Shown piece after piece: positions 22,168 through 33,563 of a stretch of 64,000 nucleotides of DNA. Every line of letters begins with the position of its first letter. Position 1 is the stretch's first letter. The DNA lies in contig JBCNJP010000228.1 of the NCBI GenBank assembly GCA_039602395.1, positions 209,959 to 273,958 of the forward strand. Reading direction: 5' to 3'. The position numbers and the translations under genes are program-made. Origin of the DNA: Deinandra increscens subsp. villosa (lineage: Eukaryota > Streptophyta > Magnoliopsida > Asterales > Asteraceae). The notes under the pieces were generated by a model. It was given only the letters and a program-made list of their open reading frames with translations. It was not told the origin of the DNA and ran no database searches.

Positions 22168-22440
22168 GTGCCCTTGTCTCACGATTGTTTCTCTCTCTTT
22201 TTCTCGGTATGGGTCGCAGAATTGGCACAACAACTGGTGGCTGCCTTCTGTAACCTAATCCAGCGAGCCCTCAATGTTAACTCTATCATTAATGTCACCG
22301 TCGCAAAACCCGCTTGCTCTTTCAAACGCCGCAAGGAGTGTAATACTCTAAACTGCAAAGGCTTTGGGAACCCTACTGGTCTACTGCAAGGAAATTCGGG
22401 TGTTGGGTCCTCCTCTACCAGATCCGGCACTAAGAGGAGT
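22168..22440 (+). pseudogene. G1 gag fragment, first part
   Basis: It encodes a helical stretch (VAELAQQLVAAFCNLIQ), then CSFKRRKECNTLNCKGFGNP and TGLLQ. This resembles the start of the Ty3-gypsy gag capsid domain, where an F-K-x-C-x-P-x-F-x-G-x-x-x-P-x-x-L-L-x-W pattern is typical. The F insertion follows directly at 22441, duplicating GGAGT/AGAGT. Assignment is by pattern only. Confidence 0.5.
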
Positions 22441-22783
22441 TGAAATTACGTGAGCGGTGGATCGTATACTCAGTCGTATCGAAATCAATGTTAAACGACG
22501 ACACACAAGAGGTAAATACAATGAGACTTGTATTAAGACCACAGAGAATACACACTCAATATTACACAGTAGATTTGGACAAGTAGTCCTAATCTCTATA
22601 CAAGACAAGCTATTTATAGTTGAACATTAAAGCTCAAACACACGATCAGCTGAACTGACAGTTTGGACAAGTTCGTGTGCACCCGAACTGGCAGTTCATC
22701 TTCAGTTAGGATCAACACAATCTTGTAGCTCTTTGTCTTGTTTTTTTATACTTCACATAACAATCAAGAACCTTGTACCAACA
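22441..22783 (-). repeat. F 3' LTR
   Basis: 343 bases from TGAAATTACG to ACCAACA. The TGAAA..GCGTGAGC end resembles the E LTR end. A TATA-like CTATTTATAG lies near 22610. The promoter side carries the inverted words GAACTGACAGTT and the perfect palindrome GAACTGGCAGTTC. The adjoining purine tract (minus strand GAGGGGGAGTTTG) ends at 22784. Confidence 0.82.
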
Positions 22784-23790
22784 AACTCCCCCTCGACATG
22801 TACAGTATCAACTTCCACATAATTATGTATCTTCAAATAAACTCTCCTTCAACTTGACGATGAGTCTAATCTTGAATACTTGACATTGCAGCGCGTGTAA
22901 TCTTTTTATCAACAGCTTCATAAGACTTGAAGTTGTGATATTCTCTTTCTACTTAGACACCTGCCAACATAAATAATCTTGGTGCAAAACGTCTTTTTGA
23001 GACTCCAAGATATATTGATTTGAAATTTGATTTCGTATTCTGTGTTGATCAATCAAAAGAAATAAGAAGTAAAATATTTTTGATTTTCCAAAACTTTATA
23101 TCAAAACACACCTAAAATCTTTTTGGTATTTACGGATACGAAAAGTAAATGCAGTACAAAATCACACACTATTTTTGTCTTTTGTGAGAAAGATCATGAC
23201 TTGGGATCATATTGGTCATAAAATGCTGAACTACATTTCAATTTCGATTATTATAGCACATACGCCATGTTAGTTGCAGATATAATTTGTCCAACTTTAA
23301 ATTCTAGCATAATCATACTCATAACATTTGGATATGTTAAGGTATTGATCAAATTTGCATTGACCAGTGTACCCCAAACTATCAGACATACTCATATATG
23401 CTTTGCTTATTGCACTTTGTAATTTCACTTGTGATTTAACACATACTAGTTGAATTCATGATATAGTCAACTGTGTTCCATGCAAAAAGAAAATAAGAAT
23501 GTTAAATCTTCTACCTTAAGGTCGATCCTTCGATACGCAGATTAGGTCTCCGATTTAACAAAATAAGAAAATAAAACAAGTTGAAATTGTATAACCAATA
23601 AAAATCAAGGCGGTACTCCCGTACACGCAGAGAAAGTCCGATGAGTTATACTAAACACCAAGAAAATGAAGCAGAACCTTAAATGAACAACTATCAGGTC
23701 GGTCTTGTGGACACGTAGAGATAGTCCGCTCATTTACGAAAATAAAGAAAATTAAACAAGTTTAAATCTTTGCAAAACGAACATATGTAT
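22784..23790 (-). other. F 3' non-coding region with three stem-loops
   Basis: No coding sequence. It aligns in outline with the 3' regions of A and E. Stem-loop units lie at 23501-23559 (stem GTTAAATC/GATTTAAC), 23589-23651 (GTATAAC/GTTATAC) and about 23680-23736 (TAAATGA/TCATTTA). All three carry the shared boxes with some substitutions. Confidence 0.7.
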
Positions 23791-25461
23791 TGTAATATCC
23801 GGATATATATATATATATATATATATATAACAAAATATAATAATAATAATAATAAGAGTACTAACTATATATTTATAGAAACTAAGTTAAAATCAGTATG
23901 TAATTAAAAAAAACAAATCAAATTAAGAATGAAAACCTTGTATAAATTTGTGATTCGAAAGTAAAAAAAAAAGAACAATAATAATAAATAGAGAAACAAG
24001 GGATAAATATGTTGGCATTTAAAGAAAGCTGCACGATGAAGACTTCTATGACTAGGCCCTTCTTCCTCTGCCACGTATGTCCTAACTCACGATATTTTTC
24101 TTCTTTCTGGCCACCATTTCGAAATTTACGGCGCCTACAATCGAGTTATCCAAAATTACCTTCATTGCTAAGGAACAGTTTGAGTATAAAAACAAGGGGT
24201 TGGCTCCTTCAAATCACATATTTCTCTACGAAACAAAAAGAACAAATCTCATTTTGACATCACAAAATTCATTCTTTCTAAAAGTCGACCCCACTTTGAT
24301 CGTTTCAAACACTCGGAACAAGTTGATATCATTTAGGTACATCATAACTAAGGTGCGTTTCCTTCCCTACTATTGTTTCAGTTGGGTTTCTATACTTTTT
24401 TGTGCGTTTCCTTTCCTACTATTTGTTCTAGTTGGATTTCTAAACTCGTGTTATCATTCAATTGGTGATTCATTTGAATGCTGATACACGTTATGAGTAT
24501 TCATAACCCCTCCTTTTAATACATTGGGATGTGACTCAATTCAATTTGTGTTATCATTCGAATGGTGATTCATTCGAAGGATAATCCGAGTTGTGAGAAA
24601 TCATTTCTCTATAAATTGTTATCTCCGTATTGTAAATTTAACACCACTCTGGTTCTGAATCTAAGCTTTAAAGCGTTCACATACGATAGTATTTATTGAA
24701 AACCGTACTCATTATCGTATGTTCTGATATAACTATTTCATACCGCTGCAAAACTGATTTTAAACAGCCTAGCACACCTAATATATTCAGAAACTATTAT
24801 TTGTTATTTTTGTACTCTAATACCCGAGCACGTCCCTACTTGTGGGGGTGACCACAAGCACGTCACTGCGGCATCGGTGACGTGGCACTATCCGTGATGG
24901 TGAGCTGAGATCACGGCGTCTCGCCTGTTTTTACTCTAAGGAGTATCTGTTATATATTTCGAGACGTATGGACTGGTCCTAGGATATTATTACTTCTGGT
25001 GATTGGATTGTATGACTGCCCATACACCAATTCACATCGGTTCTTGGGCTAGCTACCCGGTTCCGCCTGTTATATTATGTATATTATTATTCGGCTCGAT
25101 GGGTATTTCCTTTCTTTATGATATGACACGTTCTTGATATCTGGATCTTTAATGATCGTTATTCTGTATTTGGACCTGCAATATTCATTATTATTCCCTA
25201 TAATTATTCGTTGCTAGGCATGTTGCTCCTTCGCATTTCTTTTCTGTGCAACAGGTTTCCAGGGCTAAAGGGAGATGTGTGGAGAGAGTAAAAGTCAATT
25301 TAACTTGTAAAATAGCTTTTAAATAGTAATGTACGATAATGAACCTTTTTGTATAAGATCTGATATTTTGTAAACTCCTTCGGATATTATATAAAATGTC
25401 TTTTTGTCTCTGACTCTGTAATAGTGACACGTCAACCTTAATACCGGGTTGGGGTGTTACA
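23791..25461 (+). mobile_element. Solo Ty3-gypsy-type LTR inside F
   Basis: 1,671 bases running TGTAATATCC...GGTGTTACA, with a perfect target duplication TGTAT (23786-23790, 25462-25466). No internal sequence is present. An (AT)n run (about 23803-23829) and an ATA repeat follow the left end. A TATAAAAAC near 24187 suggests plus orientation. ORFs within it show no recognisable domain. Confidence 0.88.
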
Positions 25462-25889
25462 TGTATACACAGTGACTTTTCATTTTATTTTCACATATCT
25501 TTTTCTTAATATATCTTGAGATACGCATCAAGATGTTGTCCATCAGATTTAGTGTATATCACATTTGTATACTTTTTGATTTGCCTATCCTACCTAGCAC
25601 ATCGAACAATGATCTTATGGCTTTTTCATCTAGTTTATCCTTGAGTCAGACATCGTTAGCTAATGTACCATCATTTCCCAATCATATGTATACAATGTCT
25701 CATTTTTCAATATTTTTGAAATTTTTATAAACAGACTCCCCCTCAAAATGAGACGGAGTGAAAAACAAATGAAAGATTCAACGAACATGAATACTAGTAG
25801 TGTAGCACTTTGAAAAACATAAGTTTGATTTGGAAATTCATTTTAAGTTACACAAATATTCCACCATCAGCAATCTTTCAATTACCGAT
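25462..25889 (-). other. F 3' non-coding region, continued
   Basis: Non-coding sequence between the solo LTR and gag. It contains an internal purine tract on the minus strand (TTGAGGGGGAGT about 25735-25747), as in A, B and E. Confidence 0.55.
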
Positions 25890-27119
25890 AGGTCTTCCTG
25901 AAAAACCTGCTGACATCAAATAATACATTAGTCGATCTGGGATTGACCCGATTCAACAGCGTCGGGTCGCCCGGTATCTTCCACATAGTCATTATTAGCC
26001 TTGGAAACAACTTTTGGTTTCCATATCTATGATGATTTTGATTTTCGATCAGAACCAGAATTAGTGTCAACTGGTGTATTTGGTTTAGACCACAATGGCT
26101 TATGAGTTGATTTGATCTTTGGAGACCATGGTTCAATCAAAATCCGATCTTTGTTATCCACATATTTAGCAGTGTTGTGGATATATGCAGTTGTCGGATA
26201 ATCAACAGCAAGATGTCCAGTTTAACGACATGCATAACAAAGTCTTTCACGAAGTTTGAAAATATTTGAACAATTTTATGAATTTTGAGAACATGAAGAA
26301 TGATCAGAACCAAATTTATCAAAGAAATCATCATAGGAATCATACCTCGGAGATTGACTCTACGAAGAAACCTTAGATTCAGAAGAAGAACCTCCAGAAG
26401 AATAAAAAGTTTGTTTTGTTGAAGGTTTTGATTTCTTTTAATTCTTGATCTTCAAAACGTTCTCTTGTTTCTTAGATTGTTGAACTTGAACAGAAACTTC
26501 TTTAGCTTCAAATCCCAAACCTTTATGCTTCAAACCCGAAATCTTTGAAAATCCAGATTGAGAACTAGAAGCATCTCTCCCTTTTGCTTCTCTAGTAAAT
26601 TTATCTTTAATTTCTTTCAATTTGTTCTCCCGCACCAAAGATTTAATGGCTTCCTCTTCAGATGAACTACTGGCAGATTTCACAACTTTACCAAAAATAT
26701 TTTCATCTTCCAGAAATGGGGAACTTGAATCAAACTTTGGAGGTTCACTAAATGTAACTTTCTTCTTTGACTTATTTTTCTTCTTCTTTGCTGGTGTTGC
26801 AAATATGGAATAATCAAGCAATTTAGCCTTAGTATCAAGAGGTGCAGATGTAAACTCAGATAAATCCACCAGTTGAGGAACCCTGTGAATATCATCATCT
26901 TTTAAACTATCCTCACTCCTATCCTTCTTATACAAAAAATTCAGCAAAGTTAGTGATAAGTTGCATTCTTGACCAGCCTTTGTAATTCCAAAATTTCCAG
27001 CTTTAATTCAGTTTTTTTTCTCTTGAGCTGCAAACACTTCTTTTTGTGATTTAATGAATTCTTCATTGAGATCATTGTACTCATACGTTTGCAGCTTTCT
27101 GATTTCACATTCAGACAAA
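25890..27119 (-). pseudogene. F gag, C-terminal half
   Basis: Reading right to left: coiled-coil remains (EEFIKSQKEVFAAQ), then a Lys-rich segment with KKKKNKSKKKVTFSEPPKF, then the conserved KHKGLGF motif. A decayed second zinc knuckle follows (C-Y-A-C, a stop, then G-H and Tyr where the last Cys should be), then the WKPKVVS-type tail. The same order occurs in A and E. Frame breaks lie near 26440 and 26345. The UBN2 domain and first knuckle are deleted. No protease follows. Confidence 0.72.
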
Positions 27120-27158
27120 ACTTCACATGACGACCAAGAACCTTGTACCAACAAGAGT

Positions 27159-27460
27159 AGGGCTAGCCTACTGCTGGGGCAACAACTCCCATTACCCCAA
27201 CTAATGTTGTTAAACCCGCACCTCGTATCACTCAAGGTGTTCCATGCGCTGCAAGCTAAGAAGCCCAACGTTGGGTCTCACCCTTTCTGCAGTCGGTGCA
27301 CCCATTACCACCCTACCACGTTCCATACTGGCGATGCAAAAATTGTGGCCTCCTCGGACATCACATGGGTATCTACCGCTGATCCGGCCCACTTATGAAC
27401 ACCTGTCACCAGCTAGTTCGAGCTCAGCGTCAACTGTTCCAACATGTGGTACCAATGCCT
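27159..27460 (+). pseudogene. G1 gag fragment, zinc-knuckle region
   Basis: After the F insertion one frame reads to FCSRCTHYHP and the next frame continues as CKNCGLLGHHMG. Together they resemble the C-terminal C-x2-C / CCHC region of Ty3-gypsy Gag, split by a one-base frameshift and with the last Cys lost. It is the natural continuation of the fragment ending at 22440. Confidence 0.5.
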
Positions 27461-27851
27461 GTTCGGGTCTCTAATACTCACCATTCTACCTTTTTCTCCT
27501 TCTCTGCTTGCCATTAATATGAAATCTCAGATCACTTACCTCGCATAGGTCCCCAGTTAACCACCGTTAACACCCCCCGTCAACGGCTATGCAGACCATG
27601 GAACCTATGCTGCTGCTTTCAACTCGGATGTTGTTTGATAAATTTTATGTTAATGTCTTGTAATCATTTGAAATCGTTGCAATTTTACTTAATCATTTAC
27701 CCTATCTATGATGATATTTGAAACCCTATCAATCTTGTATTTATGTTCCGAAATGAGTTGTCTCTTTTGGCTTATGAATCATTTATTCCTCATACCATCC
27801 TTATCGTTGTGTGTATGTCAGGTGAATTCTCATTTATAGGTTCACGAGTTT

Positions 27852-28667
27852 TTTGACACCCACTTCCAGACTTGGCACAAGGAGGGGTCACATATCGGAT
27901 TTACTCGTTAACACAGGTATCAACGGAGATATTAAGCAGCGGAAATTTAAAACTTTTATTTATATAAGCCAAGTATTACAGTAAGTGAGATATTGTACAT
28001 AACTACAACTAACTATAATAAGGAAATCTATAACTAAGCCAGCTTTCCAGAAACTCTTCCTTGATAGCTTTCCCGATTATCCCGTCCTCTAACGATCTGT
28101 GCCTTTACTTCTAAACGTCTCTGCAGAACCTAGCATACATACTTTTAAAAGTCAGTTTACGATAATGAGTTCTACCGTTTAGTTCAAAATCGTTTAAGTG
28201 TTTACCTGGTTTTCACAACACATTTATAAATCACATATAAATCCTAACACGTATTCACTGATAATATATCCTATTATCTTAACCTTGACCCTAGGCTAAC
28301 TTCTAGGTCACTATATTTAACCAACTATTTTGGTTCTCCATGAAGAGTCCGCCCACCACTGCACACTCCAACCCATCACAAATGATAGTTATTACAACGA
28401 TCTGGTACAGCTGTTGTGCGCATTTGCACTTCTCATCCCATCTCGAAGGATTTATTACAACGGCCCAATGCAGCTCCATCCGTACACGGTTCCCTAAGCC
28501 ACCACTATGGGGAAGTAGCGTCTCTTCATTCTTCATCTTCTAGGAAAGGTCTACCTGCTACTGCAAATTATCATCCCACCTTGGAGCAAGCAGATAGTTG
28601 TTACAATGACCAATTGCAGCTCCATCCGTACACGGTTCCCTAAGCCAACACTATAGGGAAGCAGTAG
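27852..28667 (-). repeat. G2 3' LTR, left part
   Basis: It aligns with the 5' LTR start at 52353: both have CCAGACTTGGCAC, then GGAGGGGTCAC, then AAGCCAAGTATTACAGTAAG. The first bases are TTTGAC where the other copy has TGTGAC, so the TG terminus has mutated. It ends at the AGTAG duplication where A inserted. Confidence 0.82.
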
Positions 28668-29019
28668 TGTAAGTACGTGAAACGATCTTACTACTGCATG
28701 CTTTGATCAATCTAGTGAACACGAGAAGTAAATAAGAGAAATATTATTGCATCACTTGAAGATTACAAAGAAGTCTCTTTGGTTTTTCTCTCTAGAACAC
28801 ACACAGAAAGTGTAGAAATGACAGAAGTTCTAAGCTGATAATCTAACACGATCTATTTATAGTCACTACATACTAGCTGGCGTACCAAATGGCGTACCAG
28901 TTGGTACGGGTGTACCATTGGTATGGCCACTAAGGTATGTTGACTGTTTGACTCACAAACTTCCTCTATTCTAGATACAATACACGAGACACAATGTAGC
29001 ATAGGAATATGCTCTAACA
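28668..29019 (-). repeat. A 3' LTR
   Basis: 352 bases from TGTAAGTACG to CTCTAACA. CTATTTATAG near 28852 is the TATA region. Compared with the 5' LTR it lacks about 18 bases of CGTACC-type words near 28920. The purine tract (minus strand AAGGGGGAATTT) adjoins at 29020. Confidence 0.9.
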
Positions 29020-30735
29020 AATTCCCCCTTAACGTGTAGTGTATCTATTCTCTAACTAAACTTCAGACTTTAATCTTCAGCATTGCTGCATCCAATCTTC
29101 GATTTGAAATCTTTGTCAGAAATAGAGCTTGCATGGCTGGATCACTCTTGAATAATCTTTGAACTTCTAGATCTACTTGTGAAAGATACTCACAAACTCC
29201 CCCTTTCACCATGCTTGAGTCTTGATACATATAACCTGCAATTTCAGAAGATAGAAACGCGATTTCCTTTTTCTTTTTAAAATTAATTTAATCTTGGCGC
29301 AAACCTTCTCTTCGAGAATCCAAGATATATTTTTGAAATTTGATTTCGTATCACATGTCGATCGGTCGAAAACAAATAAGAAACAAAATCTTTTTGGATT
29401 TTTGAAACTTTACATCAAAACATACCAAAAATCTTTATGATTTTTCTAAGTTTATGCTAAAACACACCTAAAATCTTTTTGGAAATATTCAGATATGAAA
29501 CCTAAATGCAATACAGAATCAGACACTATTTTTGTCTTTTGCGAGAAAGATCACAACTTGAGATCATATTTAACATAACATGTTGAACTACACTTCAATT
29601 TCAATTACTTCAGCACACAAGTCATGTTGATTGCTGGTATAATTTGTCCATCTTAAACTCAGGCACAGTCGTACTCATAACATCTGGATATGTTAAGGTA
29701 TTGATTAGATTTGCTTTGACCAGTGTACCCCACACTATCAGACATACTCAGATATGCATTTTCTTATCACACTTTGTGATTTCATTTGTGATTTAACACA
29801 TAATGATTGTATTCATGATATGGTCAACTGTGTTCCATGCAAAAAGAAATAAGAACGTTAAATCGTCTACCTTAAGGTCGATATTTCGATACGCAGATAA
29901 GGCCTCGGTTTTAACAAAATAAGAAAATATATAAAACAAGTTGAAACTGTATAGCCCAACAACAATCAGGTCGGTACTCCCGTACACACAGAAAGTCCGA
30001 TGAGTTATACGAAACACCAAAGAAAATAAAGCAGAACGTCAAACGAACAACAATCAGGTCGATCTTTCGATACGCAGAGAAAGTCCGATCGTTTGACAAA
30101 ATAAAGAAAATCAAACAAGTTTAAAGCTTTGCAAAATGAACATATGTATACACAGTGACTTCTCATTTTCTTTTTCACACATCTTTTCAATATCTTAAGA
30201 TATGCTTCAAGATGTTGTTCACTTGGTCAAGCATTAGTATTTAATGTATATCCCATTTGAATACTTTCTGATATAATGCCGAGCCTACCAAGCACATCGA
30301 GCAATTATCTTTTGGCTTTTTCATTTAGTTTATCCATGAGTTAGACATGTAAGCCAATGTACCATCATTTCTCAATTATGTCGGATACAATTTCTCATTT
30401 TACAATGTTTTTGTATTTTTTTGTTTTTCAATGTTTTATGTATTTTTCCGTTTTTCTCCCCCTTAAAATGAAAACTTTATTTTTGGATTTTTCATCTTAA
30501 CAAACACACATTGACACTATTTTTGGAATTTTCAATTTTCTCCCTCTAAAGTACAAACAATATGCATTAAAGAAACAAAATTGATGGATACCTTTCCAAT
30601 TTAGCTTTCAGAAAAATTTCAAGTTTTTGAAATTTGATATTTCTTGTAATTTAACTTAAATCAGCAGAATACTCCTCCATCTGCACATGGTCAAACACAT
30701 TAGTTTATAAATGATCCGAAGCGAATCGCTTCTGG
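29020..30735 (-). other. A 3' non-coding region with three stem-loops
   Basis: No gene. The units are at 29857-29915 (GTTAAA/TTTAAC stem), 29949-30010 (GTATA/TATAC stem) and 30038-30097 (GTCAAACGA / TCGTTTGAC stem). Extra purine tracts (minus strand AAGGGGGAGAAA about 30454-30467; TAGAGGGAGAAA about 30537-30549) lie between the stem-loops and gag. Small ORFs here are shadows of the stem-loop repeats. Confidence 0.75.
29857..30097 (-). other. Tandem three-unit stem-loop array (A copy)
   Basis: Units of 59, 62 and 60 bases separated by about 30-base A/T-rich spacers. The boxes CGACCTGAT and CTCTGCGT (minus strand) recur. Unit 2 has an A-C mismatch in the outer stem and one deletion in the first box, fitting a decayed element. 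Confidence 0.75.
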
Positions 30736-33202
30736 TTAACCAGTGTCTTGGTTTCCTTTCGAAACCACTTTAGGTTTCCAAATTTCTTGTTTTGGTAAAT
30801 TAGTATCTGATGAACCAGTCATAGTAGATTGTGATGAACAACCGACAAACGAAGCATTTTGAAATTTAGGTAAAAACCTTCTTTGATGTTTAAAATATGT
30901 CGGTCGAAATTCATCAAATACTCTGCCGTATTCATCAATAAATCTGTATTTGGTAGATTTATCAATACAAGGAACCTTTCCTTTTCTTTGTGTAGAAGCA
31001 GCAGTGACAGGACAATCTTGTGCCATATGCCCTTTTTGTCGGCAATTGTAACACAAATGATTGTTTACATTTTTCCTCTTTGGTTCCTGCAGAGCTTCAC
31101 AAAACATATTTTCTCCAAAATGATCATAAAAATTATCAAATACCTGAACTTGATGATCATGAACCCATTTGGATGTCGGGCTCTTTGGAGTAGAATTTGA
31201 TCCCCTAGAAAAATATTTAGCAACTTGTGGCTTCTTGCTCTTCAGATCAACATTCTTTACAAAAACTTTGGCAATTTTCTGAGCATCCACACAATGTAGC
31301 AGGAATTCCTTGTCAAAAAAAATTTGTTCCGAACCTTTGAGTTTGTAAAACCTCTCTGGTTGAACTTTGTCAGCTTTGAAAACCTCTTTCTTCAAATTAA
31401 CATTTTTCAGCTGCGGTTGCTTTTGAATCTGTGAAGCACCAATATCAGGAATTGTCTTCTAAAAACCCAGACCTGAATGTTTTCTTGAAACCTTCTTTTC
31501 TGAACCAGATGATTTGTGTCCATTCTTGGCAAGACGAGAGAACTCTGCTTTGATCTTGTTAATATCTTTTGGAGCATCAACAATTGTTTCAGTAATGGCA
31601 GTTGGGGAACTTGTAGATTTCTCTTTGTCATCAGATGAAGAACCAGGCACAACCTTTTGAGCGTTAGAATTTTTAGCACTCTTGCCTGTTGTAGGTCCGA
31701 AAATATAGCCCAACACCTGTCTTCTCTTTCTTTTCTTCAACAGTGTTGGAAACAATAAACTCAGAATAATCAACAGTCTCGACCTTGTTTCTCAAATCAT
31801 GAACTCCTTCTTTGAAACTACCCGGTGGTGACACTGTTTTGTTGAACATTTTCTCAAAATTCTCATCCTTAGCCAAGAAACTTGTAAAAGATTGTGAATT
31901 AGTAACATTGTTCAAAAGACGTTTTGAATCAATGACTTCAATCTTCAATTCAGAAATCTTCTGGTGAGATTCAGCCAACTCTTTTTTCGTAGGTATCAAC
32001 CTCTTAGCTACCTTGTGAGTTACATATTTCTGCAACCTCATATTATCAAGCTCAGCAAACAATTTCTTCTTTAACTTGTCTTCATTTCGCTTTTGAATAT
32101 CCAAATTTGCATTTTGCACTTTGTTCACACTTACTAACTCCCTTTTCTCATCAAGTAATTTTTCCATATCAATCTGATAGGATTGAATCTTAGCAGCTTG
32201 TCCATCAGAAATTTTAGTAAGAGTATCAAGTCTAGACTTGGATTTGTCAAAAAGATTTTGAAAATTAGTTGCGGTATCCTCACCTTCATCCTTCCATTTC
32301 TTTGCTTCTTTGAGTAATTCAGCATGTTCTTCGAATAATTTTGTAATTTTCTGTTCAAACTCCTGTTCAACACTTTAAAATTTCAATTCTTTCTCAACAA
32401 CCTCTGCCTGAAAAACTGAAAACTTCTCCTTTTGTAATACTAACTCTTGAATTATACCTTCCAACCTTTTCTTTTCATCACTTAATTCTTCAATCTTCTT
32501 CACATAATCAGCAACCAATAACTCATTGTCCTTTACCAAACTCTGAATCCTTTTGTCTTTTTGTGAACAAAATTCACAAACTAAGTGATAACCACTAGTT
32601 TCAGAACTACTGGTTTCAGATTCAGACTCAGATACTTCTACTTCGTCATCACTATGTACAATTTGAGCAACAAACGCAGATTTGACAAAAAATACAGACT
32701 CATCTAGAAAGTCGGCAGACCAATCATAACCTTCATTTGATATTTGTGCTTTTGACTCAGAAGTAATAGCAGTTAAAGCAATTGGAGGATTAGAAGTTCA
32801 TCCCCAATCATATTGTTTATCGACTTGAGAAACCAAAGATGATGAAGAGTTGATGAAGAAGCATTTGATTTTGAACATTCACGGGCAAATTGTCCAGAAT
32901 TAGAACATTTGAAACATTTTACCTTTGATTTATCCACTCCAACATTGCCATCCAGATTTAAACTTTGGAACCCGGTTTTCTTCCTGTATCGTTTAACTCT
33001 TTGAGCTAACATCGCAAGTTTCCAATTAATATCCATTTGTTCAAGATTATCCGGATTGATCTGATCAAAATCTTCTTCAATCAGATTAGATGTTGTCAAA
33101 CCACCATTCAGCAATCCATAATATAAAGATAATAAAGCATAAATTAATGTCAAATGTTCATCAGGTGTTTTTGCAGAAAATGACAATTGACTTGAATGAT
33201 TT
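30736..33202 (-). pseudogene. A gag, middle and C-terminal parts
   Basis: Reading right to left: the region before the first knuckle, then knuckle CFKCSNSGQFAREC, in which the zinc-binding His is Gln. A long Lys/Glu coiled coil follows (about 32760-31750), then the Lys-rich segment, then an intact second CCHC knuckle, CYNCRQKGHMAQDC (near 31020-31065), and the tail ending in WKPKVVSKGNQDTG at 30736. Frame breaks include the 31-base LTR remnant plus duplication at 31690. The N-terminal half lies beyond B at 46388-47203. After the end a TGTGCAG occurs but no protease or integrase. Confidence 0.82.
31690..31715 (-). mobile_element. 26-base remnant of an S1-family LTR with target duplication
   Basis: The first 13 bases (TGTAGGTCCGAAA) match the outer end of the S1 LTR and the last 13 match the other end (ATATAGCCC then AACA instead of TACA). 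It is flanked by a perfect CCTGT duplication (31685-31689, 31716-31720). The 31 added bases shift the A gag frame. This is a former S1-family insertion reduced to its two LTR tips. Confidence 0.78.
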
Positions 33203-33207
33203 GGAAC

Positions 33208-33563
33208 TGTTAGAGCATGTTTTGATGTCTATGGCTAGGTCTAGGTGTTTTGTCTATGTATTTGATAGTTTTGTATAAACTGGTCTCAGCGTACCAGTGG
33301 CGGAAAAGATGGTTCGCACGGACCATTTGGTCCGTTGGTTATTTGGTACGCTGGAGATGTTTAGTATAAATAGATAAGTTCGATTAGAGAGAGTTCAGTT
33401 GTGAGAGTTGTGAGTGCTTAACTGTGTGTTTTCAAGTGTGTTCTCTCTGTAATCTCTCTCTTGTAAATGAGCTTGTGATCTATTGAAGAATCGTTTATTA
33501 ACCTTGTTGTGTACCGAATCCGATTACAATCATTGACTAGCAAGATCATATATGTGTTTTACA
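33208..33563 (+). repeat. B 5' LTR
   Basis: It runs TGTTAGAGC...TTTTACA. GCGTACC, GGTCCG and GGTACG words lie between about 33288 and 33353, just upstream of TATAAATAG (33365-33373). A TC-rich stretch follows. PBS TGGTATCAGAGC lies at 33566-33577. Confidence 0.93.

Larger units (their letters stand above)
22441..27153 (-). mobile_element. F: truncated gag-only copia element (GAACTG family)
   Basis: A complete 3' LTR (22441-22783), a purine tract, a 3' non-coding region with stem-loops, a solo gypsy LTR insertion and a decayed C-terminal half of gag. At the right the gag coiled coil joins directly to the last 34 bases of an LTR (27120-27153). Flanks GGAGT (22436-22440) and AGAGT (27154-27158) give a target duplication with one mismatch. 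The PBS, leader, gag N-terminus and most of the 5' LTR have been deleted between two fixed outer ends. No pol is present. Confidence 0.82.
21272..27851 (+). mobile_element. G1 internal region, degraded and interrupted
   Basis: The sequence after the PBS contains a leader with a (TC)n tract, a gag fragment, the F insertion (22441-27153) and a second gag fragment with zinc-knuckle remains. It stops at the G2 LTR (27852). No protease or pol is seen. The 3' LTR, if it survives, lies beyond G2 outside the window. I see nothing specific in 21290-22050 or 27470-27851. Confidence 0.6.

Noticed and set aside
21943..22258. Overlapping ORFs rich in Arg-Glu or Ser-Leu on both strands
   Set aside because: They are translations of the (TC)n microsatellite at about 22054-22137, with no domain outside it.
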